Source of the DNA: Bacteroidales bacterium
Lineage (GTDB): Bacteria; Bacteroidota; Bacteroidia; Bacteroidales; GCA-2748055
DNA: 39,274 nt
Reading direction: 5' to 3'
Assembly: GCA_029210725.1 (NCBI GenBank)
Contig: JARGFM010000031.1
Coordinates: 1 to 39,274, forward strand
Part shown: in pieces, positions 7,594 to 15,732 of the stretch
Layout: every line of letters begins with the position of its first letter
Numbering within the stretch: the stretch's first letter is position 1
The notes under the pieces: model-generated
Told to the model about the DNA's origin: nothing
Seen by the model: only the letters and a program-made list of their open reading frames with translations
Database searches by the model: none
Translations under genes and position numbers: made by a program

Positions 7594-8544
7594 ATGAAAA
7601 ACCTCCATCTATTTGTTGCTTTTATTCTGCTTGTGAATCCCGGCGGTCTGCTGCAGGCTCAGGAGCCCCCCCTTGCCTACAGGCTGCAGACCGGAGAAAG
7701 TTATTTTCTGCTTACAGACCTGCAACAGAGTACCCACTCGGAATCCATGGACCGTGAAGAAATCTCTTTTTATAATCTGACCAGGGTGGAATACACGGTC
7801 GATTCGGTGGATCTGAGAGGTCATTTCCATATGAGTGTTCGTTACAGGGACCTGCTGATCTCCATGCTTGCGCCCCAGCTGAAGATTGACATCAGTTCAG
7901 CATCGGGGAGGAATCAGCTGCTTTCAGAGATGGTGGATATGCTGGAACAGTCTGACTTTCAAGCGGTAATGACACCCAGGGGCGAATTGCTCGGCCTGGA
8001 AGGTCTGGAGGAGAACTTTGCCCGCCTGGCATCACTGCCGGTGAAGGATACAGCAGAACACCAGGTCATATTTAAAACACTGGAGGAAACCTATGGTCCG
8101 GATGCCTTTAAAAGTCTCCATAACCTCTTTGTATGGATATACCCGGTACTGTATCCCATGAGCAACTGGACCAACGATATCACCTACCACTTCAATACCA
8201 AGCCCGTTCAGATGGTCAACCGCTACGTTCTTGCCAAATTCACAGAGGATATCATCGTGATTCAGGGATTGGGCATGCTGAACTCCAAAAAAGAGTTTTT
8301 TGAAACCACCGGTATGGGTAAAGTAAAATCAACCGTTTCGGGAAGTCAGACTTACGATTTTCAGATGGACCTGGAAAGCGGGTGGCTGAACAGATGCATT
8401 TCCCGACAGCGGGTCACGATAGAAACCACCATTCTCGAAAGCAACTATCTGCCCTCCGGACTCCGGATACCCTCTTACACAGAGACCGTATTTGAGCTCA
8501 GCGGAGGCAAAATGGAAAAAAACCCTGAAAAACAGAGAAAATGA
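7594..8544 (+). CDS. Exported protein of unknown function (DUF6263-like)
   Basis: The ATG at 7594 is chosen over the upstream frame extension because it opens a clean signal peptide (MKNLHLFVAFILLVNPGG, likely cleaved after LQAQ). The 316-residue mature region is mostly short alternating strands with a helical middle around the segment DFQAVMTPRGELLGLEGLEE, which recalls Bacteroidota periplasmic proteins grouped as DUF6263. That assignment is from memory and tentative. No catalytic motif was recognised. Its stop overlaps the next start (ATGA), so it is translationally coupled to a small barrel-like protein and the pair probably acts at the cell envelope. Confidence 0.65.
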   Translation: MKNLHLFVAFILLVNPGGLLQAQEPPLAYRLQTGESYFLLTDLQQSTHSESMDREEISFYNLTRVEYTVDSVDLRGHFHMSVRYRDLLISMLAPQLKIDISSASGRNQLLSEMVDMLEQSDFQAVMTPRGELLGLEGLEENFARLASLPVKDTAEHQVIFKTLEETYGPDAFKSLHNLFVWIYPVLYPMSNWTNDITYHFNTKPVQMVNRYVLAKFTEDIIVIQGLGMLNSKKEFFETTGMGKVKSTVSGSQTYDFQMDLESGWLNRCISRQRVTIETTILESNYLPSGLRIPSYTETVFELSGGKMEKNPEKQRK

Positions 8545-9008
8545 AGCGATATAAAGCGGTCTGTGTGATCCTGCTTGCCATGATACTCTTTCTGACTCCC
8601 TGGCGATCCACCATGAAGGCTCAGACCTACAGTCACGCTGCAGGAATTCGTGCCGGCTACTCCAGCGGAATCAGTTACAAAGGATTCAGATTGCACAGAA
8701 TGTCGGCCTTTGAAGTGGATGTCCTGTATAACCGCCATGGATTTAACCTGGGTGCCCTGTACGAATATCACCTGAAAGCTTTTCAAAGCAGAAGGACCTT
8801 TTTCTATCTGGGTGGGGGCGCCTTTGGAGGAGACTGGAAAGAGGTGCTCTCCCTGGGTGTGGCAGCTGTTGCCGGTATCGAATACACCCTCAGGGACTTG
8901 CCGCTGAATTTCAGTATAGACTGGAAACCCATGCTCAATATCTATGCACGCTTTGAGCCCGATTTTCTGGACCTTGGCCTCTCTGTCAGATATCGCTTTG
9001 GCAGGTAA
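8541..9008 (+). CDS. Small outer-membrane beta-barrel-like protein
   Basis: 155 residues with an N-terminal signal peptide (VCVILLAMILFLTPW, cleavage probably after TMKAQ). The mature part is made of alternating amphipathic strands with glycine and aromatic residues (AGIRAGYSSGISY, FNLGALYEYH, FFYLGGGAFGG) and ends LGLSVRYRFGR, a typical terminal beta-strand signature for outer-membrane insertion. Similar short porin-like or opacity-type proteins are common in Bacteroidota. No specific function is recognised. Coupled to the preceding secreted protein by a 4-base overlap. Confidence 0.65.
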   Translation: MKRYKAVCVILLAMILFLTPWRSTMKAQTYSHAAGIRAGYSSGISYKGFRLHRMSAFEVDVLYNRHGFNLGALYEYHLKAFQSRRTFFYLGGGAFGGDWKEVLSLGVAAVAGIEYTLRDLPLNFSIDWKPMLNIYARFEPDFLDLGLSVRYRFGR

Positions 9009-9011
9009 TCC

Positions 9012-9042
9012 TTTACTTTTTCCTCAAAGTACCCTATATTTA
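9012..9042 (+). promoter_or_regulatory. Candidate promoter for the threonine dehydratase gene
   Basis: TTTA at 9012-9015 and TATATTTA at 9035-9042 are spaced by 19 bases; each has one mismatch to the Bacteroidota TTTG / TAnnTTTG consensus. The position supports the dehydratase start at 9078 rather than at 9042, which lies inside the -7 box. Confidence 0.35.
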
Positions 9043-9077
9043 TGGACCTTGGTCAAGGTTCACAAAAAAGTGTTGCT

Positions 9078-10019
9078 ATGATACCAGCTCTTAAAGAAGT
9101 TCAGGCGGCCGTTAAACGAATTGCCCCCTATGTGCACAATACTCCGGTGCTTACCTCCTCCACCATCGATCGAATGCTCAAAGCCACCGTCTATTTTAAG
9201 TGTGAGAATTTCCAGCGTGGTGGGTCATTTAAAATCAGGGGGGCGGTCAATGCGATTCTCCAGTTGTCTGAGGAAGAGCGTACCCGGGGGGTCATCACCC
9301 ACTCTTCCGGGAATTTTGCAGCTGCGCTTGCCCTGGCTGCCAGTGCATTAAACACAAAAGCATATATCATCATGCCATCCAATGCTCCCTCTGTCAAGAA
9401 GGAGGCTGTGGCCGGCTACGGGGCCCGGATTATCGAGTGTGAACCCACCCTGAAGAGCCGGGAGTCCACCATGCTGGTGCATCAGAAAAAAGAGGGAGCA
9501 ACATTTATCCACCCGTCCAACGATATGAATGTAATTCTGGGTAATTCCACAGCCGTGATGGAGCTTGCCAAAGAGGCAGAGCAGCTGGATGTGGTCATTG
9601 CTCCCGTGGGAGGAGGGGGATTGCTCGCCGGTACGGCCCTGGCAGTGAATCATCTCCACTATTATATCGAAACCATCGGGGCCGAACCCTTTGGTGCAGA
9701 TGATGCTTATCTCTCACTGAAAACCGGGAAAATACAGCCCAGCATCAACCCAAAGACTATCGCCGACGGTCTGAAGACTCAACTGGGTGATCAGAATTTC
9801 CCCATTATCCAAAAGCTGGTAAGTAAAATTATCCGGGTGGAGGAGAAGGAAATCATTGATTCCATGAAGTTTATCTGGGAGCGGATGAAAATCGTCATTG
9901 AACCTTCCAGCGCCGTAGCGGTGGCAGCCATTTTCAGAAACAGCAATGAATTCAAAAACAGAAAGGTGGGAGTTATCCTTTCAGGAGGAAATATGGATCT
10001 CGAAAACCTCCCCTTTTAA
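9078..10019 (+). CDS. PLP-dependent threonine/serine dehydratase (or serine racemase-like)
   Basis: Fold-type II PLP enzyme of 313 residues, shorter than biosynthetic IlvA because it has no C-terminal ACT regulatory domain. The PLP lysine is K52 in SFKIRGA. The substrate loop is HSSGNFAAA, and the phosphate-binding Gly-rich loop is PVGGGGLLAG. The C-terminal SGGN motif contacts the pyridine ring. This matches catabolic threonine dehydratase (TdcB-like) and also eukaryotic-type serine racemase; motifs alone do not separate them. Likely reaction: L-threonine to 2-oxobutanoate, or L-serine to pyruvate, with ammonia release. The start at 9078 (MIPALKEVQ) is preferred over 9042 because of the promoter placement. 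Confidence 0.85.
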   Translation: MIPALKEVQAAVKRIAPYVHNTPVLTSSTIDRMLKATVYFKCENFQRGGSFKIRGAVNAILQLSEEERTRGVITHSSGNFAAALALAASALNTKAYIIMPSNAPSVKKEAVAGYGARIIECEPTLKSRESTMLVHQKKEGATFIHPSNDMNVILGNSTAVMELAKEAEQLDVVIAPVGGGGLLAGTALAVNHLHYYIETIGAEPFGADDAYLSLKTGKIQPSINPKTIADGLKTQLGDQNFPIIQKLVSKIIRVEEKEIIDSMKFIWERMKIVIEPSSAVAVAAIFRNSNEFKNRKVGVILSGGNMDLENLPF

Positions 10020-10144
10020 CAAAGCAGGTCTTTTTTTTAAAAAAAAAGCGAATCCTAAACGCTGATACTGGCCCCTGTGACCACATCAAGCCGTATAAGT
10101 GTTATACAACATGATTATTGGCCGGTGTTGAATCTGAAATCAAA

Positions 10145-10152
10145 TAAATTTG
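10145..10152 (+). promoter_or_regulatory. Candidate -7 box upstream of the sigma factor gene
   Basis: TAAATTTG fits TAnnTTTG exactly. The nearest TTG (10118-10120) is 24 bases away, slightly more than usual. A start near 10158 would give a leader of about 100 bases that contains the terminator hairpin at 10217-10249. Otherwise 10020-10260 holds only A/T-rich tracts and no credible gene. Confidence 0.35.
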
Positions 10153-10216
10153 TACTTAGTAAGATCAGAGAGGGTATTTCGCTTTTCTACTTGCTAACTA
10201 AAACTATTACTATCGG

Positions 10217-10249
10217 GGCGGGTGATCAGGAATCACCTGCCTTTTTTTT
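10217..10249 (+). terminator. Strong intrinsic terminator directly before the sigma factor gene
   Basis: GGCGGGTGAT (10217-10226) pairs with ATCACCTGCC (10232-10241) as a 10-bp stem (one G-T pair) around a 5-base loop, followed by eight T residues (10242-10249). It ends 11 bases before the ATG at 10261. It may simply end upstream transcription. Its closeness to the start codon, with a candidate promoter further upstream, also fits an attenuator in the sigma gene leader. Confidence 0.8.
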
Positions 10250-10260
10250 GATTATGAACA

Positions 10261-10839
10261 ATGAAACTCCCCTCCAACAGCGATTTGATTAAGGGAATCA
10301 GAAACCATGATTCATCCATCCTCTGTTACGTGTATGATACCTATTATCCCATTATAGAGGGATATATTATACACAATCAGGGTTCGGAAGAGCAGGCCCG
10401 GGATATTTTCCAGGATGCTATGATCATCATCTACAAGCGGATCAAATCGGATGAGCTGGAGCTAAGCTGTAAATTCGGAACTTACCTGTATGCTATCTGT
10501 AAAAACATCTGGACGCAGGAGCGCAAAAAGTATCTGCTGCGGGCCGAGAAACTAAGAAAACACTCCCTGGTAGTTCATGATCCCGGACCTGCGGATGACC
10601 CCCTGCTTCAGAATCACCTGACCGATCTGTTTAATAAACACTTTGAAGATCTGAGCAAAGACTGCCAGAAGATTCTCTCCATGTATTTCAATAATTTCAG
10701 CATGGAGGATATCCGGGCTGCCATGAACTACAAGGATCTTCATCATACGGCAGACAGAAAATACAGATGCAAGAAGAGTCTGATAAACAGAATTGTGAAC
10801 GACCCCCTATTTAAACGACTAAAAAATGAGCTACGTTGA
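10261..10839 (+). CDS. ECF-like sigma-70 family RNA polymerase sigma factor
   Basis: 192 residues. The N-terminal part resembles sigma region 2: the segment YVYDTYYPIIEGYI, then EEQARDIFQDAMIIIYKRI (the acidic region-2 helix, core-binding in ECF factors), then GTYLYAICKNIW. A linker of about 30 residues follows. The C-terminal part has a region-4 helix-turn-helix-like stretch (LSKDCQKILSMYFNNFSMEDIRAAMNY would span it, roughly residues 135-165). The stop lies 14 bases inside the next gene, the presumed anti-sigma factor, an arrangement typical of ECF sigma/anti-sigma pairs. It probably directs RNA polymerase to the downstream exporter operon and possibly elsewhere; targets are not visible. 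Confidence 0.85.
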   Translation: MKLPSNSDLIKGIRNHDSSILCYVYDTYYPIIEGYIIHNQGSEEQARDIFQDAMIIIYKRIKSDELELSCKFGTYLYAICKNIWTQERKKYLLRAEKLRKHSLVVHDPGPADDPLLQNHLTDLFNKHFEDLSKDCQKILSMYFNNFSMEDIRAAMNYKDLHHTADRKYRCKKSLINRIVNDPLFKRLKNELR

Positions 10840-11566
10840 TCTTATTATCAAATACCTGTCGGGTGAGCTCAAAGCGGAAGAGGCTTCCGCTTTCGAAAAG
10901 GAGCTGGAATCGGATGCAGGGCTTAAGAAAGAGTATGAGCTCCAATCGGCGGCTTATAAGCTGATCCGCGAGCAGCTTCGTAAACGAGATGAGGAGCTGT
11001 TCTGGGAAAAGCTGGCAAATGCCATGAGCCATGAACTTCCCGGGCCGGAATCCCGCAGGAAGTGGTTGCGGCCTTGGTGGTATATTCCCCTGGCAGTAGC
11101 CTGCTCCCTGGCTATCCTGATCACCCTGTTGAATCCTCCCACTCCCCTGGATGTTTTCACCAGGTTCTATGATCCTGCCAGCGATCCTGTTATTCTTGCA
11201 TATAACCAGAATACCCGGGGGGAATCCGAGCCCGGCATCCTGCAGTATCGCCTTGGAAATTATGAGCGATCCATGGATCTTCTCTCGGTCCGGATCGCCC
11301 GGGAAGGAGAAAACAGGAAACTGATACTCTACTGCCTACTTTCGGCCATTGAACTGGACCGTCAGGATGAAGTGCTGGAATGGATCCGGATAGATGGATC
11401 CTACGGCATAGACCCGGCCGGACAGGCCTTAAGCTGGTACTCGGGTCTGGCCCTCCTGAAATCGGGAAATAGGGAAGCTGCCCTGGAGATGATCCGTCCC
11501 CTGAGCCAGGAGCAAGGCCCCTACTGGTCCAAAGCCCGTAAATTGGAAAAGGTTTTGTTAAAATAA
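10826..11566 (+). CDS. Putative membrane-bound anti-sigma factor with periplasmic repeat domain
   Basis: 246 residues. The N-terminal 60 residues (DLIIKYLSGELKAEEASAFE, then an acidic helix) resemble the cytosolic sigma-binding part of Bacteroidota anti-sigma factors. A single membrane segment lies at about 84-103 (WWYIPLAVACSLAILITLL). The periplasmic part (about 140 residues) is helical with TPR-like spacing (GILQYRLGNYERSMDLL, SWYSGLALLKSGNREAALEM). No zinc-binding HxxxCxxC motif is present, so it is not a ZAS protein. The start overlaps the sigma gene by 14 bases. It likely holds the sigma factor at the membrane until a periplasmic cue is sensed by the TPR-like region; that role is inferred from position and architecture. 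Confidence 0.7.
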   Translation: MSYVDLIIKYLSGELKAEEASAFEKELESDAGLKKEYELQSAAYKLIREQLRKRDEELFWEKLANAMSHELPGPESRRKWLRPWWYIPLAVACSLAILITLLNPPTPLDVFTRFYDPASDPVILAYNQNTRGESEPGILQYRLGNYERSMDLLSVRIAREGENRKLILYCLLSAIELDRQDEVLEWIRIDGSYGIDPAGQALSWYSGLALLKSGNREAALEMIRPLSQEQGPYWSKARKLEKVLLK

Positions 11567-11599
11567 TTCTTAATTTAGTGGGCATAAGCCATCGCACCT

Positions 11600-13786
11600 A
11601 TGCCCTCATTCCCTTTCTATAAGCAACTTGATGCCATGGACTGCGGCCCCACCTGTCTGAGAATGGTGGCCCGTCATTACGGCAAGCATTTTACCCTGCA
11701 AACACTGCGTGAGAAATCACACCTGACCCGGGAAGGGGTTTCTATGCTTGGAATCGCCAGGGCAGCAGAGGAGATCGGCATGCAGACCATGGGCGTCTCT
11801 CTCACCTGGGAACGACTCCAGAAAGAGGCCCCGTTACCGGTGATTGTACACTGGAAGCAGAACCATTTTGTGGTGGTTCATAAGATTCGAAAAGACAAAG
11901 TTTTTTTAGCCGATCCGGCCTTTGGACATGCGGTCTACTCGAAAGAGGAGTTCCTGAAAAACTGGATCAGCACCCGTCACGAAGGTGAAGCTAAAGGATC
12001 TGCCCTGCTCCTGCATCCCACACCCGATTTCCTGAACCAGGAAGACGAGCCCGTGAAGAAGAGCGGCTTCAGCTATCTGTTTCGTTATCTGGCTCCTTAC
12101 AGGCGCTATGTCTATCACCTTTTACTGGGCCTGATCATTGGAAGTGTTATTCAGTTCCTGCTCCCTTTTCTGTTCCAGTCCATGGTCGATTTTGGGATCA
12201 CCAACCAGGATCTTCCATTTATCTACCTGGTCTTGCTATTCCAGTTTGTCCTGATCATCTCCCAGATGGGAATCGATTTTATCCGCAGGTGGATCCTGCT
12301 TCACCTGAGTACCCGGATTAATATTGCACTTATTTCGGATTTTCTATCCAAGCTGATGAAATTACCGGTAGGGTTCTTCGATACCAAACTCACCGGTGAT
12401 ATCCTGCAACGCATAGGCGATCATCGCAGGATTGAAACATTTATGACCACCTCCTCCCTGACCATCCTCTTTTCCATGTTCAACCTGGTGGTATTTGCCA
12501 TTATCCTGGCCATCTTCAGTATGAAGATCCTCCTGATCTTCCTGGCAGGAGGGCTGCTCTATTTTATCTGGATCTTTATCTTCATGAAGCGTCGAAGATC
12601 CCTGGATCAGAAATACTTTTCCAAAATGGCCGAAAATCAGAGTAAACTGATCCAGATCATTCATGGAATCCGGGAGATCAAACTGAACAATGCAGAGCGA
12701 TCCAGCCAGTGGGAATGGAAAGACTTACAGGCCAGCCTGTTCAGGGTCAATATGAAATCGCTCTCCCTGAACCAGTACCAGGAAGCCGGGGGAGTATTTA
12801 TCAATGAGACTAAGAATATCCTGATCAATGTGACAGCAGCCATTGCCGTTTTAAATGGCCATCTGACTCTGGGTACACTGCTGGCTATTTCTTATATTCT
12901 GGGACAATTAAACGGGCCTATCGAACAGATGATCACCTTCTTTCACAGGGCCCAGGATGCTAAAATCAGTCTGGAGCGGCTGGGGGAAATTCACGATTCT
13001 GAAGATGAGTACCAGCGAGAAACAGGCGTGACCGTTCTGCCTTCCATCGACAAGATTTCTGTAAGTAACCTGGACTTTACATATCCGGGCGCCATTCAGC
13101 GTAATGTACTGGAGGGGATTAACCTGAGTCTTAAAAAGGACACCGTTACGGCCCTTGTTGGAATCAGTGGCAGTGGAAAAACCACACTGCTAAAACTATT
13201 GCTGGGTTTTTATCCTCCTGCCAAAGGGGATATCAGGGCCGGGGATATGAACATCCAGATGATGTCGCCCGATATATGGAGAAGTCAGTGCGGGGTGGTG
13301 ATGCAGGATGGTTATATTTTCTCCGACACCATTGCCAGGAATATTGCCCTGGGCGAACATGAAATAAAAACCGAACAGTTGCTTTATTCTGCCAAAATGG
13401 CTTGCATGGACGATTTTATTGATCAGTTACCACTGGGTTACAACACGGTAATCGGACAGGAAGGGCTTACTTTGAGTGGTGGAGAGGAACAACGGATCCT
13501 GATAGCCAGGGCCATCTATAAAAATCCCGCCTTCCTTTTCCTGGACGAAGGCACCAGTGCCCTGGATGCCAATAATGAACGGCGCATCATGGATAACCTC
13601 CAGCTGGTTTTCAGGGGTAAGACCGTGCTGATTGTGGCCCACCGGCTGAGTACTGTAAAAAATGCGGATCAGATCATTGTGCTGGATAAAGGCAAGATTG
13701 TGGAGGAAGGTAAACACAATGCCCTGATTGCCAAGAAAGGACACTACTTTAATCTGGTGCGTAACCAGCTGGAACTGGGCAACTAA
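11600..13786 (+). CDS. Peptidase-domain ABC exporter (C39 protease, PCAT)
   Basis: 728 residues with three domains. An N-terminal C39 cysteine peptidase (1-140) has Q9, C15 (DCGPTC), H89 and D105, a complete catalytic set. A six-helix transmembrane ABC domain spans about 165-450. The nucleotide-binding domain has Walker A GISGSGKT 521-528, Q569, signature LSGGE 625-629, Walker B FLFLDE 645-650 and H-loop H681. PCATs cut double-glycine leader peptides and export the mature peptide across the inner membrane. The signature continues EEQR instead of the usual QRQR. No precursor with a GG leader and no HlyD-like partner is seen nearby. It lies 33 bases after the anti-sigma gene, so sigma, anti-sigma and exporter form one cassette. 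Confidence 0.93.
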   Translation: MPSFPFYKQLDAMDCGPTCLRMVARHYGKHFTLQTLREKSHLTREGVSMLGIARAAEEIGMQTMGVSLTWERLQKEAPLPVIVHWKQNHFVVVHKIRKDKVFLADPAFGHAVYSKEEFLKNWISTRHEGEAKGSALLLHPTPDFLNQEDEPVKKSGFSYLFRYLAPYRRYVYHLLLGLIIGSVIQFLLPFLFQSMVDFGITNQDLPFIYLVLLFQFVLIISQMGIDFIRRWILLHLSTRINIALISDFLSKLMKLPVGFFDTKLTGDILQRIGDHRRIETFMTTSSLTILFSMFNLVVFAIILAIFSMKILLIFLAGGLLYFIWIFIFMKRRRSLDQKYFSKMAENQSKLIQIIHGIREIKLNNAERSSQWEWKDLQASLFRVNMKSLSLNQYQEAGGVFINETKNILINVTAAIAVLNGHLTLGTLLAISYILGQLNGPIEQMITFFHRAQDAKISLERLGEIHDSEDEYQRETGVTVLPSIDKISVSNLDFTYPGAIQRNVLEGINLSLKKDTVTALVGISGSGKTTLLKLLLGFYPPAKGDIRAGDMNIQMMSPDIWRSQCGVVMQDGYIFSDTIARNIALGEHEIKTEQLLYSAKMACMDDFIDQLPLGYNTVIGQEGLTLSGGEEQRILIARAIYKNPAFLFLDEGTSALDANNERRIMDNLQLVFRGKTVLIVAHRLSTVKNADQIIVLDKGKIVEEGKHNALIAKKGHYFNLVRNQLELGN

Positions 13787-13955
13787 TAAATAATCATTAC
13801 TTATCCTCCCCCCTCTTCCATCTCCCGGAAAATTCAGGGAAAACCAGCAGAAATGGGGATAAGTATCATTCTCATCATTGAAAAGCTTTTGGGTCTGTCC
13901 TCCAGATTAAGAAAATATTTTCAGATATTTATGACGCTATCAGTGGAGGCATACC

Positions 13956-14300
13956 ATGGAAAATGACTGGAAGAAGCGACTGGGAATGGTGTATTCTACC
14001 AACCCGGATTTTCAATTTGATTCGGGCGGACAGGAGGAGACGGAAACCCCTGCCCCGCAGCTTCAAAAGCTCTATGTGAGCCTGGACAAGAAAAACCGTA
14101 AAGGAAAAAAAGTGACCCTTGTAGAAGGGTTTACGGGGACCACGGATGACTTAAAAGACCTGGCCAAAGAGCTGAAAAGCAGTTGTGGAGTCGGAGGGTC
14201 CGCCGGAGATAACAGGATACTCATCCAGGGTGATTTCAGAGACCGTTTGGTCAGACTTTTGGAAGACAAAGGATTCAAAGTGATACAAAAAGGTGGATAG
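13956..14300 (+). CDS. SUI1/YciH-like translation factor
   Basis: 114 residues. The C-terminal two thirds match the SUI1 (eIF1-like) fold: KKVTLVEGFTGTTDDLKDLA, then LKSSCGVGGSAGD, then ILIQGDFRDRLVRLLEDKGF, ending near the C-terminus. The basic loop after the first strand and the GxGG-type turn are characteristic. Bacterial members (YciH) influence initiation fidelity, and their in vivo role is not settled. GGAGG at 13944-13948 lies well placed before the ATG, an unusually strong ribosome-binding site for this group. The stop overlaps the next gene by 8 bases. The gap 13787-13955 before it contains an imperfect inverted repeat (ACTTATCC/GGATAAGT, far apart) and no gene. Confidence 0.88.
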   Translation: MENDWKKRLGMVYSTNPDFQFDSGGQEETETPAPQLQKLYVSLDKKNRKGKKVTLVEGFTGTTDDLKDLAKELKSSCGVGGSAGDNRILIQGDFRDRLVRLLEDKGFKVIQKGG

Positions 14301-15732
14301 AAGAGCTGGTATAAGGATCATCCGTTTTTTGCTGCCGGGAGTGCTCTTGTTTACTCTTCTGCACCAGGATCTCCCGGCCCAGGAAAAGGGGATGGATTCG
14401 CCTGTGGACACCTCCTATTTCAGGGCTGGAGAGGACGACTGGAACCTGGTTGAATCTGTACTGAAGGAAAATCCGGATGCGGTTCTCCTGCTGCTGAAAC
14501 GGGGTGCCGATCCCAATGCACAGGCAGAAGGCGGAATGACCGCTCTGATGTTTGCAGCCGAAAGCGGGAATTTACTGCTGGTCAAGATGCTGGTTCTTAA
14601 TGGTGCCGACCTGGAACTGACCTTTACAGAGAGAACCACTCCCCTGCTGATTGCTGTTCTAAACGGTCATTTTGATGTGGCCCGCTTCCTGCTGGAAAAG
14701 GGAGCCAACCCGGATCACCAGGATAGTTACAAGGGCTCAGCCCTTTTGTATGCAGCAGCTCTCAATAACTATGAAATAGCCGATCTGCTTCTCTTCTATG
14801 GAGCCTCAGATACCATCAGTGACCTGGAGGGGAACAGGGCCCTGATGACCGCGGTCTATTTTGGAAACCTGGAGACCAGCGATGTATTATTGCAGAACGG
14901 TCTTGATCCTGACGGACCCGACAAACAATTTAATACCCCCCTGATGATTGCCGCTCAGCAGGGAAATCTTAAAACTGCCCGGATATTGCTGGAGTATGGA
15001 GCAGGCCTGGAGAAGGTCAACAAGCAAAACTTTACCCCCCTGGCACATGCAGTCTTCAACAAAAATGACAGCATTGCCAAACTGCTCATTGACAGCGGTG
15101 CCCATGTGAACCATAGCATCAAACCCGGTCTGAACCTCTATGATCTTGCCAGGCAGAGGGGGAATAACCCGGTATTAAAGCTTCTGAAAGCAGCCGGAGC
15201 GGCTCCCTCACCGAAGCCCCGGTTTTCGGAGTTCAACCTGGCATGGGGCAATTCTTTCAGCGGCCATGAACATATGATGCAGGTCCGCTTCTCGCTGGTA
15301 GATCAGAAGTTCGGTTTCTTTGCAGAAACCGGCCTGGATTTTCGTCCCGTTTACAGGAAGATACAGCTTGAAATGGATGAGAACCTGATCCACCAGTACA
15401 GGGAAACCAGATGGGTCTGGACCCATGGTGGCGGAAAGAACTTTATATTAATTCAGGACCAGTCGGGCATGGAATATGGGGTTTATGGCGGATTATACGG
15501 TATGCTCTCCATGCCCAGCTACCGGGGGATTAGCAGCTATGATAAAGTGAACTATTCCATGGCCCTCTCTACCGGAATTTTCCTGAGAGGAAACATAGCC
15601 GGATTAAAAGCCGGAGCTGAACGATATACCTTCGGCACGCTTCTGGAGGGAGCCTGGAAAACAAATATTACCATCTATATCAGGATCGGAAAACGGAGTA
15701 ATTCTTATGTCTGGAAAGAGATTACATATTAA
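14293..15732 (+). CDS. Exported ankyrin-repeat protein with C-terminal beta-barrel-like domain
   Basis: 479 residues. A signal peptide (IIRFLLPGVLLFTLLHQ, cleavage near LPAQ) is followed by about seven ankyrin repeats between residues 50 and 300. Typical helices and turns are clear, for example TALMFAAESGNLLLVKMLVL and NTPLMIAAQQGNLKTARILL. After a proline-rich joint (GAAPSPKPRFSEF) the last 170 residues are rich in alternating aromatic strands (FGFFAETGLDFRPVYR, YGVYGGLYGML) and resemble a small outer-membrane barrel. A periplasmic ankyrin scaffold fused to a membrane-facing domain is unusual. No enzymatic motif was found. It overlaps the SUI1 gene by 8 bases and the next gene by 26. Confidence 0.75.
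   Translation: MDRRAGIRIIRFLLPGVLLFTLLHQDLPAQEKGMDSPVDTSYFRAGEDDWNLVESVLKENPDAVLLLLKRGADPNAQAEGGMTALMFAAESGNLLLVKMLVLNGADLELTFTERTTPLLIAVLNGHFDVARFLLEKGANPDHQDSYKGSALLYAAALNNYEIADLLLFYGASDTISDLEGNRALMTAVYFGNLETSDVLLQNGLDPDGPDKQFNTPLMIAAQQGNLKTARILLEYGAGLEKVNKQNFTPLAHAVFNKNDSIAKLLIDSGAHVNHSIKPGLNLYDLARQRGNNPVLKLLKAAGAAPSPKPRFSEFNLAWGNSFSGHEHMMQVRFSLVDQKFGFFAETGLDFRPVYRKIQLEMDENLIHQYRETRWVWTHGGGKNFILIQDQSGMEYGVYGGLYGMLSMPSYRGISSYDKVNYSMALSTGIFLRGNIAGLKAGAERYTFGTLLEGAWKTNITIYIRIGKRSNSYVWKEITY

Noticed and set aside
10077-10292. 71-codon open frame before the sigma factor gene
   Set aside because: It spans the terminator hairpin and T-tract and overlaps the sigma start in another frame; no similarity or ribosome-binding site is seen.
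13798-13864. Inverted repeat ACTTATCC ... GGATAAGT after the exporter gene
   Set aside because: The arms are only 8 bases and about 45 bases apart, with no T-tract; too weak to call a terminator.
13853-13966. 37-codon open frame between the exporter and SUI1, considered as a secreted peptide precursor
   Set aside because: It has no double-glycine leader, no good ribosome-binding site and runs into the SUI1 start.
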